From the NCBI GenBank assembly GCA_035537555.1, contig DATLMR010000021.1, forward strand, positions 1-33,413: a stretch of 33,413 nt of DNA. The letters are read 5' to 3'. The notes under the pieces are model-generated. The model was not told the DNA's origin and searched no databases. It was given only the letters and a program-made list of their open reading frames with translations. The stretch is from DATLMR01 sp035537555. Its GTDB lineage: Bacteria > Acidobacteriota > Blastocatellia > UBA7656. The position numbers were made by a program, and so were the translations under genes. Below are positions 24,841-31,276 of the stretch, one piece after another; the first letter of the stretch is position 1, and the number at the start of each line of letters is the position of its first letter.

Positions 24841-25497
24841 CTACCTGGACGTGATGAAGGCGAGCGCCGCGTTTATTCCGACTACCGTGAGCGCCACGCC
24901 CAGAACGGCGCACGCGTAGCCGATGATCCTCTGCGCGCGCTGTCCCACGGCTATCCCCCAATCGACCAGAAAGAGCCACAGGCCGCCCGCGAAATGAAAA
25001 GTGGTCGAGGCTATGCCGAGCACGTAGATCAAGAAGATCATGGGGTCGAGAAGCTCTCCGCGCACTATGGTGTAAGCGAGATCGGGCCGGCCGGCGACGG
25101 AAGTCTCGTTCAGGCCCGGGATCAATCCGAACCTGAAGTTGAGAACGTGGAACGTGATGAAGATGAAGAGAATCACTCCGGTCACGCGCTGCAAAAAGTA
25201 CATCCAGTTGCGCCCGTACCCGTAAGAGCCCACGTTCGGCTTCGCCTCGTATGTGATGACGAGGCCGTAAACCGCGTGGTAAATCAGGGGAATGAATATG
25301 CCGATTACCTCGACGAAGATTATGTAGGGAACGCTCTGCAGATCGGCCACCGCCTCGTTGTAAAGCCGCTCCCCCTGAGGCCCGATGGCTTTCGAGTTGG
25401 TGTAGAAGTGCTCGAGCAGAAAGACGCCCAGGGGTAAAATGCCCGTCAACTGGTGCAGCTTGCGAAGCACGAAGTGGCGAGAGATATCGATCGACAT
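24841..25497 (-). CDS. sdhC: Succinate dehydrogenase cytochrome b558 subunit
   Basis: The 218-residue protein has five predicted membrane helices and resembles the di-haem cytochrome b558 of the Bacillus-type complex II. The first helix HQLTGILPLGVFLLEHFYTN carries histidines suited to haem ligation; further ones are in IYHAVYG, ITFHVLNF and TTFHFAGG. It anchors the SdhAB pair and reduces menaquinone or ubiquinone. It is the first gene of the sdhCAB operon. The ATG at 25495-25497 has AGGAG-type purines (TCAGGAGCC in the upstream strand) about 8 bases before it. Confidence 0.93.
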   Translation of the reverse strand: MSIDISRHFVLRKLHQLTGILPLGVFLLEHFYTNSKAIGPQGERLYNEAVADLQSVPYIIFVEVIGIFIPLIYHAVYGLVITYEAKPNVGSYGYGRNWMYFLQRVTGVILFIFITFHVLNFRFGLIPGLNETSVAGRPDLAYTIVRGELLDPMIFLIYVLGIASTTFHFAGGLWLFLVDWGIAVGQRAQRIIGYACAVLGVALTVVGINAALAFITSR

Positions 25498-25582
25498 ATG
25501 AAAGGCTCCTGAGAGTTTTCGGCCTTCGGTTTCCAGGCTCCTGCTGCAAGGTCGGGATTAGTTCGAGAGCTCGCTTTTATAA

Positions 25583-25617
25583 AGACTCGCGGGAGCGGTG
25601 CCCGGTCCCGCGAGTCT
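25583..25617 (-). terminator. Hairpin between the acidic mini-gene and sdhC
   Basis: AGACTCGCGGGA (25583-25594) pairs with its complement at 25606-25617. On the minus strand it is followed by TTATAAAAGCG, a weak tail. It could end the 25646-25795 transcript. Confidence 0.5.
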
Positions 25618-25645
25618 GAAATAGCTGAAACCTACTTATCAAAAC

Positions 25646-25795
25646 CTACTTATCGGGCTTGTAGCGAGACGGGTTGGCAGCCTCGTCGTCTTCTCCCACC
25701 TGAAGCTCGGCTGCCTGCTGGCTCTCGTCTACCTCATCGTTCAGCCCTTCGTCCTCGGCTTTATTCGCGTCCCGATCATCTTTCCTTTTTTCCAT
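25646..25795 (-). CDS. Very acidic 49-residue protein of unknown function
   Basis: The 49-residue protein starts MEKRKDDRDANKAEDEGLND and is then rich in Glu, Asp and Gln, with no hydrophobic segment; it is probably disordered. AAGGAG sits six bases upstream of the ATG, a near-ideal ribosome site, which is the main evidence that it is real. It lies 149 bp upstream of sdhC on the same strand, with a hairpin between. No family is recognised. Confidence 0.55.
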   Translation of the reverse strand: MEKRKDDRDANKAEDEGLNDEVDESQQAAELQVGEDDEAANPSRYKPDK

Positions 25796-26105
25796 GAGAC
25801 TCCTTCCCGAGCGCATTTTGACCGGCCGACTCGTTAAAGCCGGCATTTCCGCCCCATATCCAGGCACGGCTTGCTCCAATGAATGACAAAGGCAATCATA
25901 GTGCCATGCCGGTCTTCGCGGTCCGGGCTCAGACGCGGCCAATCTATTTTGAATGCCCTCGCTTGTCAATCCACAAACGGGCCGATGAAGGTTAACGCTC
26001 GCTACAGGTAGGGCGGCGTAGCTATGGGTAAAAGAGAATGGCTCCGCGGGGCCTGAGGAGCGAGAGTAGTCTGAACGGATTTCGCCTTCGCTCGATTAGA
26101 CGCGG

Positions 26106-26198
26106 TTATACTCGATTTTAAGATTTTGAAAAGGAATCCGTTCTGGCCCGTATTTTCCGTTCAATGATTTACCTGTTTCCTGTTCGCCCTTATTGGCC
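26106..26198. repeat. Left copy of the 93-bp direct repeat (possible att site)
   Basis: It matches 29189-29281 in the same orientation over 93 bp with 7 mismatches, 5 of them in the first 25 bp. The last 65 or so bases are nearly identical, including AAAAGGAATCCGTTCTGGCC and TGTTCGCCCTTATTGGCC-type ends. Read on the minus strand both copies encode a peptide containing GKYGPERIPFQ, with one synonymous and one Ser/Ala difference in the conserved part. Confidence 0.85.
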
Positions 26199-26307
26199 AT
26201 CAGGATGCGGCCGTCCCGAGAAGGGCCATGTTCCAGACGGCGCCACACTCCGTATGCAGGGCCGTCGCCCGGCTCCCTCCAGCGTCCCGCTCGGCACGCG
26301 TTCGGTG

Positions 26308-26336
26308 GTGAGTCTTCGGGCCGATTCCTGTATAAT
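26308..26336 (+). promoter_or_regulatory. Candidate promoter of the BNR/sialidase-like gene
   Basis: A perfect TATAAT (26331-26336) lies 90 bp upstream of the ATG at 26427. The -35 at 17 bp (GTGAGT) is poor. Confidence 0.4.
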
Positions 26337-26426
26337 GCCCGCAAACCGGCGGCCGCCCACCAGACAATGATCCGCATGCACGCTGCGGCGGGGTGCTCGT
26401 CGAATTTGATCACTGGGAGTGTTCAC

Positions 26427-27914
26427 ATGCATAAGGTCGTCGGCGGGGTCGTCCTCGCGCTCGTTCTCTCGTGGGTGGCGGCCGCGCCCGCCGCTTCGGT
26501 CACACAAACGCCGCTTCAGCAGGGTCCACACGACCGCGCGCCGCGCGGCGCGGGGAAGCCGCCCGCCCGCCCCGCCGCGCCGCCGCCGGCCGCAACCCGG
26601 CAGGCCGACGTCTCCGAACCGGTGCGGGCGAGCACTGACCTGCTGCTCTCCGACGCCGCCGGCGCGCAGCCGGGGACGCAGGCCGAGCCCTACCTCGCCG
26701 CGGACCCGGCCGACCCGAGCCACCTCGTGGCCGGCTGGCAGGAGAACCGGTTCGCGACCGGCGGCGCCCGGGCGCTCACCTACGCGGTCTCGACCGACGG
26801 CGGGCGCACCTGGACCGATGGGCTCCTCCCGAACTCCACGACGCCGAGTGGCGGGCCGTGGCAGCGGTCGACCGACCCGTGGGTGGAGTTCGGGCCCGAG
26901 AAGCGGGTCTACTACGCGGGCCTGCTCTACAACACATCGAACCCCGACAACGCGATGAGCGTGAGCGTCTCGACCGACGGCGGGGCGACCTGGGGCTCGC
27001 CCGTGAAGGTCTTCCGCTCCACCAACGGCGACTTCAACGACAAGGAGGCGCTCGCGGTCGACACGTTCCCATCGAGCCCACACTACGGGAACGTCTATGT
27101 CGCCTGGGACGTCAACAAGGCCGGCGGCCAGCCCTTCAGCGCCCAGCACGCGGTCATCGCCCGCTCGACCGACGGGGGAAAGAGCTACTCGGCGCCGAAG
27201 GTGCTGCGCAAGAAGGGGACCAACATCGGGCTCCTGCCCCGCGTCGGGCCCGACGGGACCGTCTACATGGTGTGGGAGGGCAACAAGAAATTTGGGCCCA
27301 GCCCCGAGGGCTTCTACTTCTCGAAGAGCACGAACGGCGGCCACAAGTGGAGTAAACCGCGCCAGATCGTGAATCTGGACAGGGCGGGCGTCCCGGGGCT
27401 GCGCACGGGCGAGTTCGTGCCGTCGTTCGCCGTCGACCGCTCGAGCGGCGCGCTCTACGTCGCCTGGCAGGACGGCCGCTGGACGGGGACCGCCCAGGCG
27501 ACGCTCATCGTCTCGCGCGACGGCGGCACGACCTGGAGCGAGCCGACGCGCGTGAGCGATGGCCCGGGCGACGCGGCGGCCTTCACGGTGGCGGTGGCGA
27601 CGAACGCGAGGGGCGACGTCGGGGTGAGCTACTACAGCCTGCGCAACGACCCGGACCGGGACTGGCTCACGGACGTGTACCTGCAGGTCTCTCGTGACGG
27701 CGGCCGCACCTTCGAGCCCGCCCGCCGGATCACGGAGTCGAGCTTCGACGTGCGCTTCACGGCGCGCGCGGGGGACGCCTACTTCCCTGGGGACTACGCC
27801 GGCCTCGTCGGCACCTCGACGAGTTTCCACATGCTGTGGGTCGGGGTGGGCCCGCGCCCCGGCACGGCGGTCACGGCGCAGCCGGACGTGTTCTCGGCCC
27901 CGGCGACGGAGTGA
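26427..27914 (+). CDS. Secreted BNR-repeat/sialidase-fold protein, foreign by composition
   Basis: The 495-residue protein has a signal peptide (MHKVVGGVVLALVLSWVAAA) and a proline-rich linker to about residue 65. A beta-propeller follows with Asp-box motifs STDGGRTW, STDGGATW, STDGGKSY, STNGGHKW, SRDGGTTW and SRDGGRTF, roughly one per blade. AEPYLAADPADPSHLVAGW matches the exo-alpha-sialidase-like/BNR glycosidase-fold proteins of soil bacteria. I see no clear sialidase catalytic Arg triad, so enzymatic activity is not claimed. Third positions are nearly all G or C, giving GC near 70% by eye, well above both neighbours. The ATG has GGGAG upstream. The signs point to horizontal transfer. Confidence 0.85.
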   Translation: MHKVVGGVVLALVLSWVAAAPAASVTQTPLQQGPHDRAPRGAGKPPARPAAPPPAATRQADVSEPVRASTDLLLSDAAGAQPGTQAEPYLAADPADPSHLVAGWQENRFATGGARALTYAVSTDGGRTWTDGLLPNSTTPSGGPWQRSTDPWVEFGPEKRVYYAGLLYNTSNPDNAMSVSVSTDGGATWGSPVKVFRSTNGDFNDKEALAVDTFPSSPHYGNVYVAWDVNKAGGQPFSAQHAVIARSTDGGKSYSAPKVLRKKGTNIGLLPRVGPDGTVYMVWEGNKKFGPSPEGFYFSKSTNGGHKWSKPRQIVNLDRAGVPGLRTGEFVPSFAVDRSSGALYVAWQDGRWTGTAQATLIVSRDGGTTWSEPTRVSDGPGDAAAFTVAVATNARGDVGVSYYSLRNDPDRDWLTDVYLQVSRDGGRTFEPARRITESSFDVRFTARAGDAYFPGDYAGLVGTSTSFHMLWVGVGPRPGTAVTAQPDVFSAPATE

Positions 27915-27965
27915 CGGGACCGATTCCCGCGCCTGTCGGCGCCGAGATCGTCTCCGTTGATTAGG

Positions 27966-28060
27966 CGACAGAACAACCACCAAGGCGCGAAGAGCACAAA
28001 GATCAGAAGTGTCTTGTTGTGATCTAGGTGCCCTTCGGGCCTTGGTGGTTCATTCTGTCG
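27966..28060. repeat. REP-like imperfect inverted repeat
   Basis: A 32-base left arm (27966-27997) matches the complement of a 33-base right arm (28028-28060) with one gap and a few changes. The core ACCACCAAGG is followed by GCGCGAAGAGCAC on the left and GCCCGAAGGGCAC in the complement of the right arm. The loop is about 30 nt. The CACCAAGGCGCGAAG theme occurs as a dispersed palindrome in many bacterial genomes. It separates the GC-rich propeller gene from the broken AAA gene and could serve both sides as a terminator. Confidence 0.75.
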
Positions 28061-28104
28061 GGCTTTGACAGGGAACCGTTCTAGGCGCGCAGGCTCAGGC
28101 CGGC

Positions 28105-28668
28105 ATGCGCCTTCTTGCTGCTACTAACCATGAGCATCTTCTTGATACAGCCGTCTGGCGCCGGTTTGACTCTCGAATAGAATTGCGCGAACCGGACACT
28201 CAAGCTCGCGAACAGTTGCTCAAGAATTTCCTTGCGCCCATTTCGATTAGGCCTGATGAGATGCGCTTATTGGTCTGGGCCACGGAAGGTATGAGTGGGG
28301 CTGACATAGAAATTCTAGTTGAATCGGGTAAGCGATTCCTTGTCTTGCACGGACCACAGGAAGTGCAGGGAGGAGAGAAAGCAGCAAGACCTGAGTTGTC
28401 GAATAGAGGAGCACGGGGACCACTGATTCTTGAGGCCCTACCTCGCCAAGCCGCGCTCAATACACGGCTGTTTGCCACTGAACGTGCGGCGTTGCTCTTG
28501 GGCCCTAACGAAATTCTCGACCAGGCACTGGAAGATTCCGGCTTTAAGCAGGCAGACCGTGGTGCAATACTCGGTCTCTCTCAGAGTGCCGTCTCGCGGC
28601 TCAAGAAGCGCGGGGAAGTAGCAGAAACTGAGAAGGAGGCCAATACAGATGCCCAAGAAAAAACCTGA
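28105..28668 (+). pseudogene. C-terminal part of an AAA+ ATPase, N-terminus deleted
   Basis: The remaining 187 residues begin with RLLAATNHEHLLDTAVWRRF, the sensor-1 and arginine-finger region of AAA+ ATPases. A C-terminal lid with ATEGMSGADIEILVES and an HTH-like end ILGLSQSAVSRLKKRGE follow. Walker A and Walker B are absent, so the protein cannot bind and hydrolyse ATP. The homology starts about 45 bp after the inverted repeat, suggesting a deletion junction there. It overlaps the S8-peptidase-like gene by 20 bp, the order known from AAA ATPase/S8 peptidase gene pairs. The frame is intact to its stop, so the break is recent. Confidence 0.72.
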
Positions 28669-28948
28669 CCTGCGTCCGATCCAGGTGTTTCTCGATACGA
28701 ACCGCTTTATCGAATCCGAGGAGCCACGGCCTTTCGGAGGCTCTAAAGATTTTTTCACTGGAAACGACAGAGGTTTTGCGGAGCACAAAACGCGGCTGAA
28801 GATTCGCGTTGAAAACGTCGCCAAAAGTCTAAGACAACACAAGCAGCCAGGCGGCTTCATTAAGGTTCGACAGCGTGAGGGAGCACTGGCGAAGAGCCAT
28901 CGCCCAACCATGGTCTTCACCTCTTCCGCCACTCGGCAGCTTCAATAG
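28649..28948 (+). pseudogene. N-terminal part of a subtilisin-like (S8) peptidase, C-terminus replaced
   Basis: The frame starts MPKKKPDLRPIQVFLDTNRF and continues to KVRQREGALAKSHRPT (to about 28908), a hydrophilic N-terminal region as found before the catalytic domain in S8 peptidases partnered with AAA ATPases. At about 28909 it runs into the recombinase repeat in another frame, adding MVFTSSATRQLQ before the stop. No Asp/His/Ser catalytic motifs remain. AGAAGGAGG lies nine bases upstream of the ATG and translation would couple to the AAA frame. The S8 label rests on resemblance of the N-terminus and the gene pair, so it is moderate. Confidence 0.5.
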
Positions 28949-29187
28949 TCCATGCGCAGACGCGCAATCCGGCTCTTGCTCAGGAGTTGCTGGGGCATTC
29001 TCGGTTGAGCACTACTGCGGATATTTACACACATACGCAAAGCTCAGCCGAAGAAGCAACGGAGACTCTTGCGCGGGAGATTTGGACAAACTGTGGCCGA
29101 AATCTCAACACAGGTGAATTAATGGTGTGTCAGCTATTAAGTAAGCCTAATGCTTCCAGCAAATTGTATGGCCTGTTTGAAGCTTAG
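28909..29187 (+). pseudogene. C-terminal half of a tyrosine recombinase (copy 1)
   Basis: In frame 1 the segment reads HGLHLFRHSAASIVH, then LALAQ-like text and LLGHSRLSTTADIYTHTQSS. This gives the catalytic HxxR (HLFR), the LGH box and the nucleophile tyrosine (ADIY). The N-terminal core-binding domain and the first catalytic Arg are missing, so it is not an active integrase. It ends KLYGLFEA at the TAG at 29185-29187, one base before the direct repeat. Up to 29103 it is 97% identical to the copy at 33221. Confidence 0.85.
28911..29103 (+). repeat. 193-bp recombinase-end repeat, copy 1
   Basis: It matches 33221-33413 at a constant offset of 4310 bp with 6 mismatches. All six lie in the first 76 bp (28914, 28915, 28924, 28966, 28970, 28986); the last 117 bp are identical. 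Confidence 0.95.
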
Positions 29188-29188
29188 C

Positions 29189-29281
29189 TTATACTCGACA
29201 TTATTCTTTTGAAAAGGAATCCGTTCTGGCCCGTATTTTCCGTTCAATGCTTTACCTGTTTCTTGTTCGCCCTTATTGGCC
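29189..29281. repeat. Right copy of the 93-bp direct repeat (possible att site)
   Basis: It begins one base after the recombinase fragment's stop. See 26106-26198 for the alignment. An att-like site immediately beside an integrase is the classic layout of an integrative element. Confidence 0.85.
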
Positions 29282-29347
29282 GCTGTTAACGGTATTCTGT
29301 GGCCCAGTTGTGGCCTGGCTTTTCGAACAAATTAGCCAAGCCTCTGA

Positions 29348-29575
29348 CATGCGATCTCAGATTGGAACACGCTCGCGGGCGAAGCATACCCTCGTGTGAA
29401 CTTGATTGTGCTCGTTAAATGGAAAGCAAACGTAAATCTTGGTCAGGCACTCGACCCTGAAAGGATCGCGTTTATTTGCCCCCGGAGCGATTTTCTTTCT
29501 TGGCATGATGCAACTCATGCAATCGCATCCCGTCCCCAATTTGTGGGCAAGGCGATTCACGTCGAGCAGTTGTAG
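29348..29575 (+). pseudogene. Unrecognised short open frame, possible gene remnant
   Basis: An open stretch from 29348 to the TAG at 29573-29575 encodes text such as VNLGQALDPERIAFICPRSD and FLSWHDATHAIASRPQFVGK. Its residue composition resembles real protein. The only start is a GTG at 29396 with no ribosome site. No family is recognised; I think it is the end of a deleted gene. Confidence 0.3.
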
Positions 29576-29583
29576 AATTTGAT

Positions 29584-29600
29584 TCGTAATCAGATTACGA
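29584..29600. promoter_or_regulatory. Perfect 17-bp dyad upstream of the RiPP-like gene
   Basis: TCGTAATC-A-GATTACGA is a perfect dyad with 8-bp arms, about 102 bp before the ATG of the RiPP-like gene. It is suitable for a dimeric repressor. No regulator gene is adjacent. Confidence 0.4.
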
Positions 29601-29702
29601 TGAGAAACTGACGACAGCAGGCGGTATCCCGCATCATTCGGAGCGCCGGTCGCCCAAAAGGCCTAGAGCTTCAGCGTTCTCTTTCAGAAGGAGGCAAATG
29701 TG

Positions 29703-29861
29703 ATGGACAAACAAAACGACCAGTCGCCAAGCAATGGGCAGACGCCGATAGAAGACCTTACCCTTAATCAAGACCGCACAGAGGAGGTGAAGGGCGGCTT
29801 CGACGTCCGCCCGACCACCACATATACTATTATGGTCGACAACATCGATATTAAGGACTGA
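29703..29861 (+). CDS. RiPP-like precursor peptide with VKGG leader end
   Basis: The 52-residue peptide is Asp/Asn/Gln/Thr-rich. Its first half contains IEDLTLNQDRTEEVKGG, a D-L-x-L...EEVKGG leader-like motif ending in a double glycine, where a C39-type or similar protease would cut. The remainder (FDVRPTTTYTIMVDNIDIKD) is a 20-residue candidate core with five Thr and no Cys or Ser. AAGGAGG lies eight bases upstream of the ATG, a strong site. It is followed by the truncated methyltransferase and ABC genes. I see no lanthionine, cyclodehydratase or radical SAM maturase here; the class is not determined. Confidence 0.6.
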   Translation: MDKQNDQSPSNGQTPIEDLTLNQDRTEEVKGGFDVRPTTTYTIMVDNIDIKD

Positions 29862-29938
29862 TGTTTGAGTTCGGCATCGTTCCGAGCTTTTGTGCAGAAA
29901 TCGCACTTGCGCAAAAACACTGTTACCTTTTGTAATTT

Positions 29939-30151
29939 ATGTGCAAAGCCCCTCCCAACGGTGACGTGCTAGATATCGGCTGCGGTGACGGCACAGTAGC
30001 AAGATTCATGCTTCGAGAGGGAGCGTCTAGAGTGGTGGCCTTCGACATATCTAATAGGTCGATCAAGTTTGCGAAATCTGGCAATCCGGGGCCTGAGTAT
30101 GTAGCAGGTGACGCGGAGGACTCGCGTTTCCTAGAGGGCCTTGGACGATGA
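29939..30151 (+). pseudogene. N-terminal fragment of a class I SAM methyltransferase
   Basis: The 70-residue product has motif I VLDIGCGDGTVARFM (about 10-24), motif II VVAFDIS and then YVAGDAEDSRFLEGLGR, where the frame stops. A complete enzyme would continue for 100-200 residues with the substrate-binding half, so this is probably a truncation. An ATG at 29939 has no ribosome site and a stop lies one codon upstream. Its TGA overlaps the ATPase ATG (ATGA), so the deletion has created a coupled junction. It may have modified the neighbouring peptide, but that is speculation. Confidence 0.6.
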
Positions 30152-30912
30152 GCGTGCCGGTCGTCTTCGACAACGTGACGTTTTTTTTTAACGGCACCGA
30201 CGGCGCCGCCATCTGCCGAGGTCTGTCATTTGAGTTCTCTCCCAGTGCGATTGTCGGAATTGTGGGCCCGTCAGGCGTAGGTAAGACGACATTACTCAGC
30301 CTACAGGCGGGGCTAATCACACCTGTAGAGGGAACTATCTGCATTGGTGGCATGGATCCCATCAAAGCTCGGAAGAAAGGTTTGATATCCTATGCCCCGC
30401 AGAGGGGTGCCTTATGCACTTGGGTATCCGCTCTCGAGAACGTCAAACTCGCAATGAGACTCTGCGGTAAGAGCGGTATGGTAGAACAAGAGGCCAGGGA
30501 CTTACTCTCTGCGTTCGGCTTAGAACATGATCTGCATAAGTACCCACAAGAACTTTCCGGAGGCATGCAGCAGCGTGTCATTCTAGCCATGGCTTTAGGG
30601 GCGGGTCGCCCGCTGGTTCTTTTGGATGAGCCTTTCGTAGCTTTGGACACCCACACCCGCGGTATCATCCACAACCACCTGCTTAAGGAGTGGGAAAAAC
30701 TCTCGCCGCGTCCGAGCATCATCATCGTGAGCCACGATATAGGCGAGGCGGTGTATTTATGTGACAAGGTAGTCGTCGCGAAAGGAAAAGGATTCGATCG
30801 CCTCGAAGAGGTGAACATACGGCTCCCGCGCCCGCGCGTTCCGTCCATGCGCTTTGAGGCGCCTTTCCTGGAAACCGTTAAAATAATTGAGGAGGTCTTA
30901 TCACATGTTTGA
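30148..30912 (+). CDS. ABC transporter ATPase of the nitrate/taurine/thiamine-precursor type
   Basis: The 254-residue ATPase is intact. Walker A is GPSGVGKTT (near residue 39), the Q-loop APQRG, the signature LSGGMQQR, Walker B PLVLLDEPF and the H-loop SHD. The pattern matches SsuB/TauB/ThiZ importers. It forms an importer with the binding lipoprotein (31277) and permease (32307). A poly-T run (30181-30188) in the first codons marks a possible slippage spot but the frame is intact. Codon use is much less GC-rich than in the chromosomal part. Confidence 0.93.
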   Translation: MSVPVVFDNVTFFFNGTDGAAICRGLSFEFSPSAIVGIVGPSGVGKTTLLSLQAGLITPVEGTICIGGMDPIKARKKGLISYAPQRGALCTWVSALENVKLAMRLCGKSGMVEQEARDLLSAFGLEHDLHKYPQELSGGMQQRVILAMALGAGRPLVLLDEPFVALDTHTRGIIHNHLLKEWEKLSPRPSIIIVSHDIGEAVYLCDKVVVAKGKGFDRLEEVNIRLPRPRVPSMRFEAPFLETVKIIEEVLSHV

Positions 30913-31262
30913 TGTAGTGAAGGTTGCCGGGCGCAGCCTGCCAGGACATTCCGCCTGATTTGCTAGCTGCAGTTCATAGCGACGTCGAAAGTTTTTTGAA
31001 ACTCAATCCAATTTCCGGCAAAGGCTGGTCCTACGGTGAAAGAATCCTTAGTGACCGCGAGGACCAATTGGAGGCAGCTTACCGGAAGTTGTTATCAAAG
31101 CCCGAAACCAAAGCCGCTTCCGCAGCGACTCTCAGACCCGGGCGTGAAGGTCGAAGCATTCCTTGACAGGAGGATTGGGAGAAATTATGGAATCAGTTTT
31201 ATATGGCGCAGACCGCGGAAGACGCCGTGGATTGGCTGCTAATAACGTTAAAACCTGACTAA
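30905..31262 (+). pseudogene. Frame-broken small gene inside the ABC operon
   Basis: An ATG at 30905 overlapping the ATPase stop starts MFDVVKVAGRSLPG (frame 2). Frame 0 then gives PPDLLAAVHSDVESFLKLNP and EDQLEAAYRKLLSKP, frame 1 gives LSDPGVKVEAFLD, and frame 0 resumes after a TGA with QEDWEKLWNQFYMAQTAEDA to the TAA at 31260. All four stretches read as real protein, implying about three frameshifts in a gene of roughly 110 residues. No family is recognised. Sequencing error is an alternative to decay. Confidence 0.5.
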
Positions 31263-31276
31263 TAGGAGAAAGTGTT

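Larger units (their letters stand above)
25796..26426. other. 631-bp gap with a repeat and a promoter
   Basis: No certain gene. It holds the left copy of the 93-bp direct repeat (26106-26198) and a TATAAT-containing promoter for the sialidase-like gene. A minus-strand frame at 26096-26413 covers the repeat but lacks a ribosome site; see the repeat entry. Confidence 0.5.

Noticed and set aside
24079..25437. Long plus-strand open frame opposite sdhA and sdhC
   Set aside because: It is antisense to clearly coding, conserved genes and has no protein-like features.
26096..26413. A 105-codon minus-strand frame over the left direct repeat as a full gene
   Set aside because: Only the repeat part has any sign of conservation; the first two-thirds is antisense to promoter sequence and there is no ribosome site.
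26190..27983. A 597-codon minus-strand open frame opposite the propeller gene
   Set aside because: It is the antisense of a very GC-rich gene, where stop codons are rare by chance. The product is an Arg/Gly/Ala/Val-rich string without domains.
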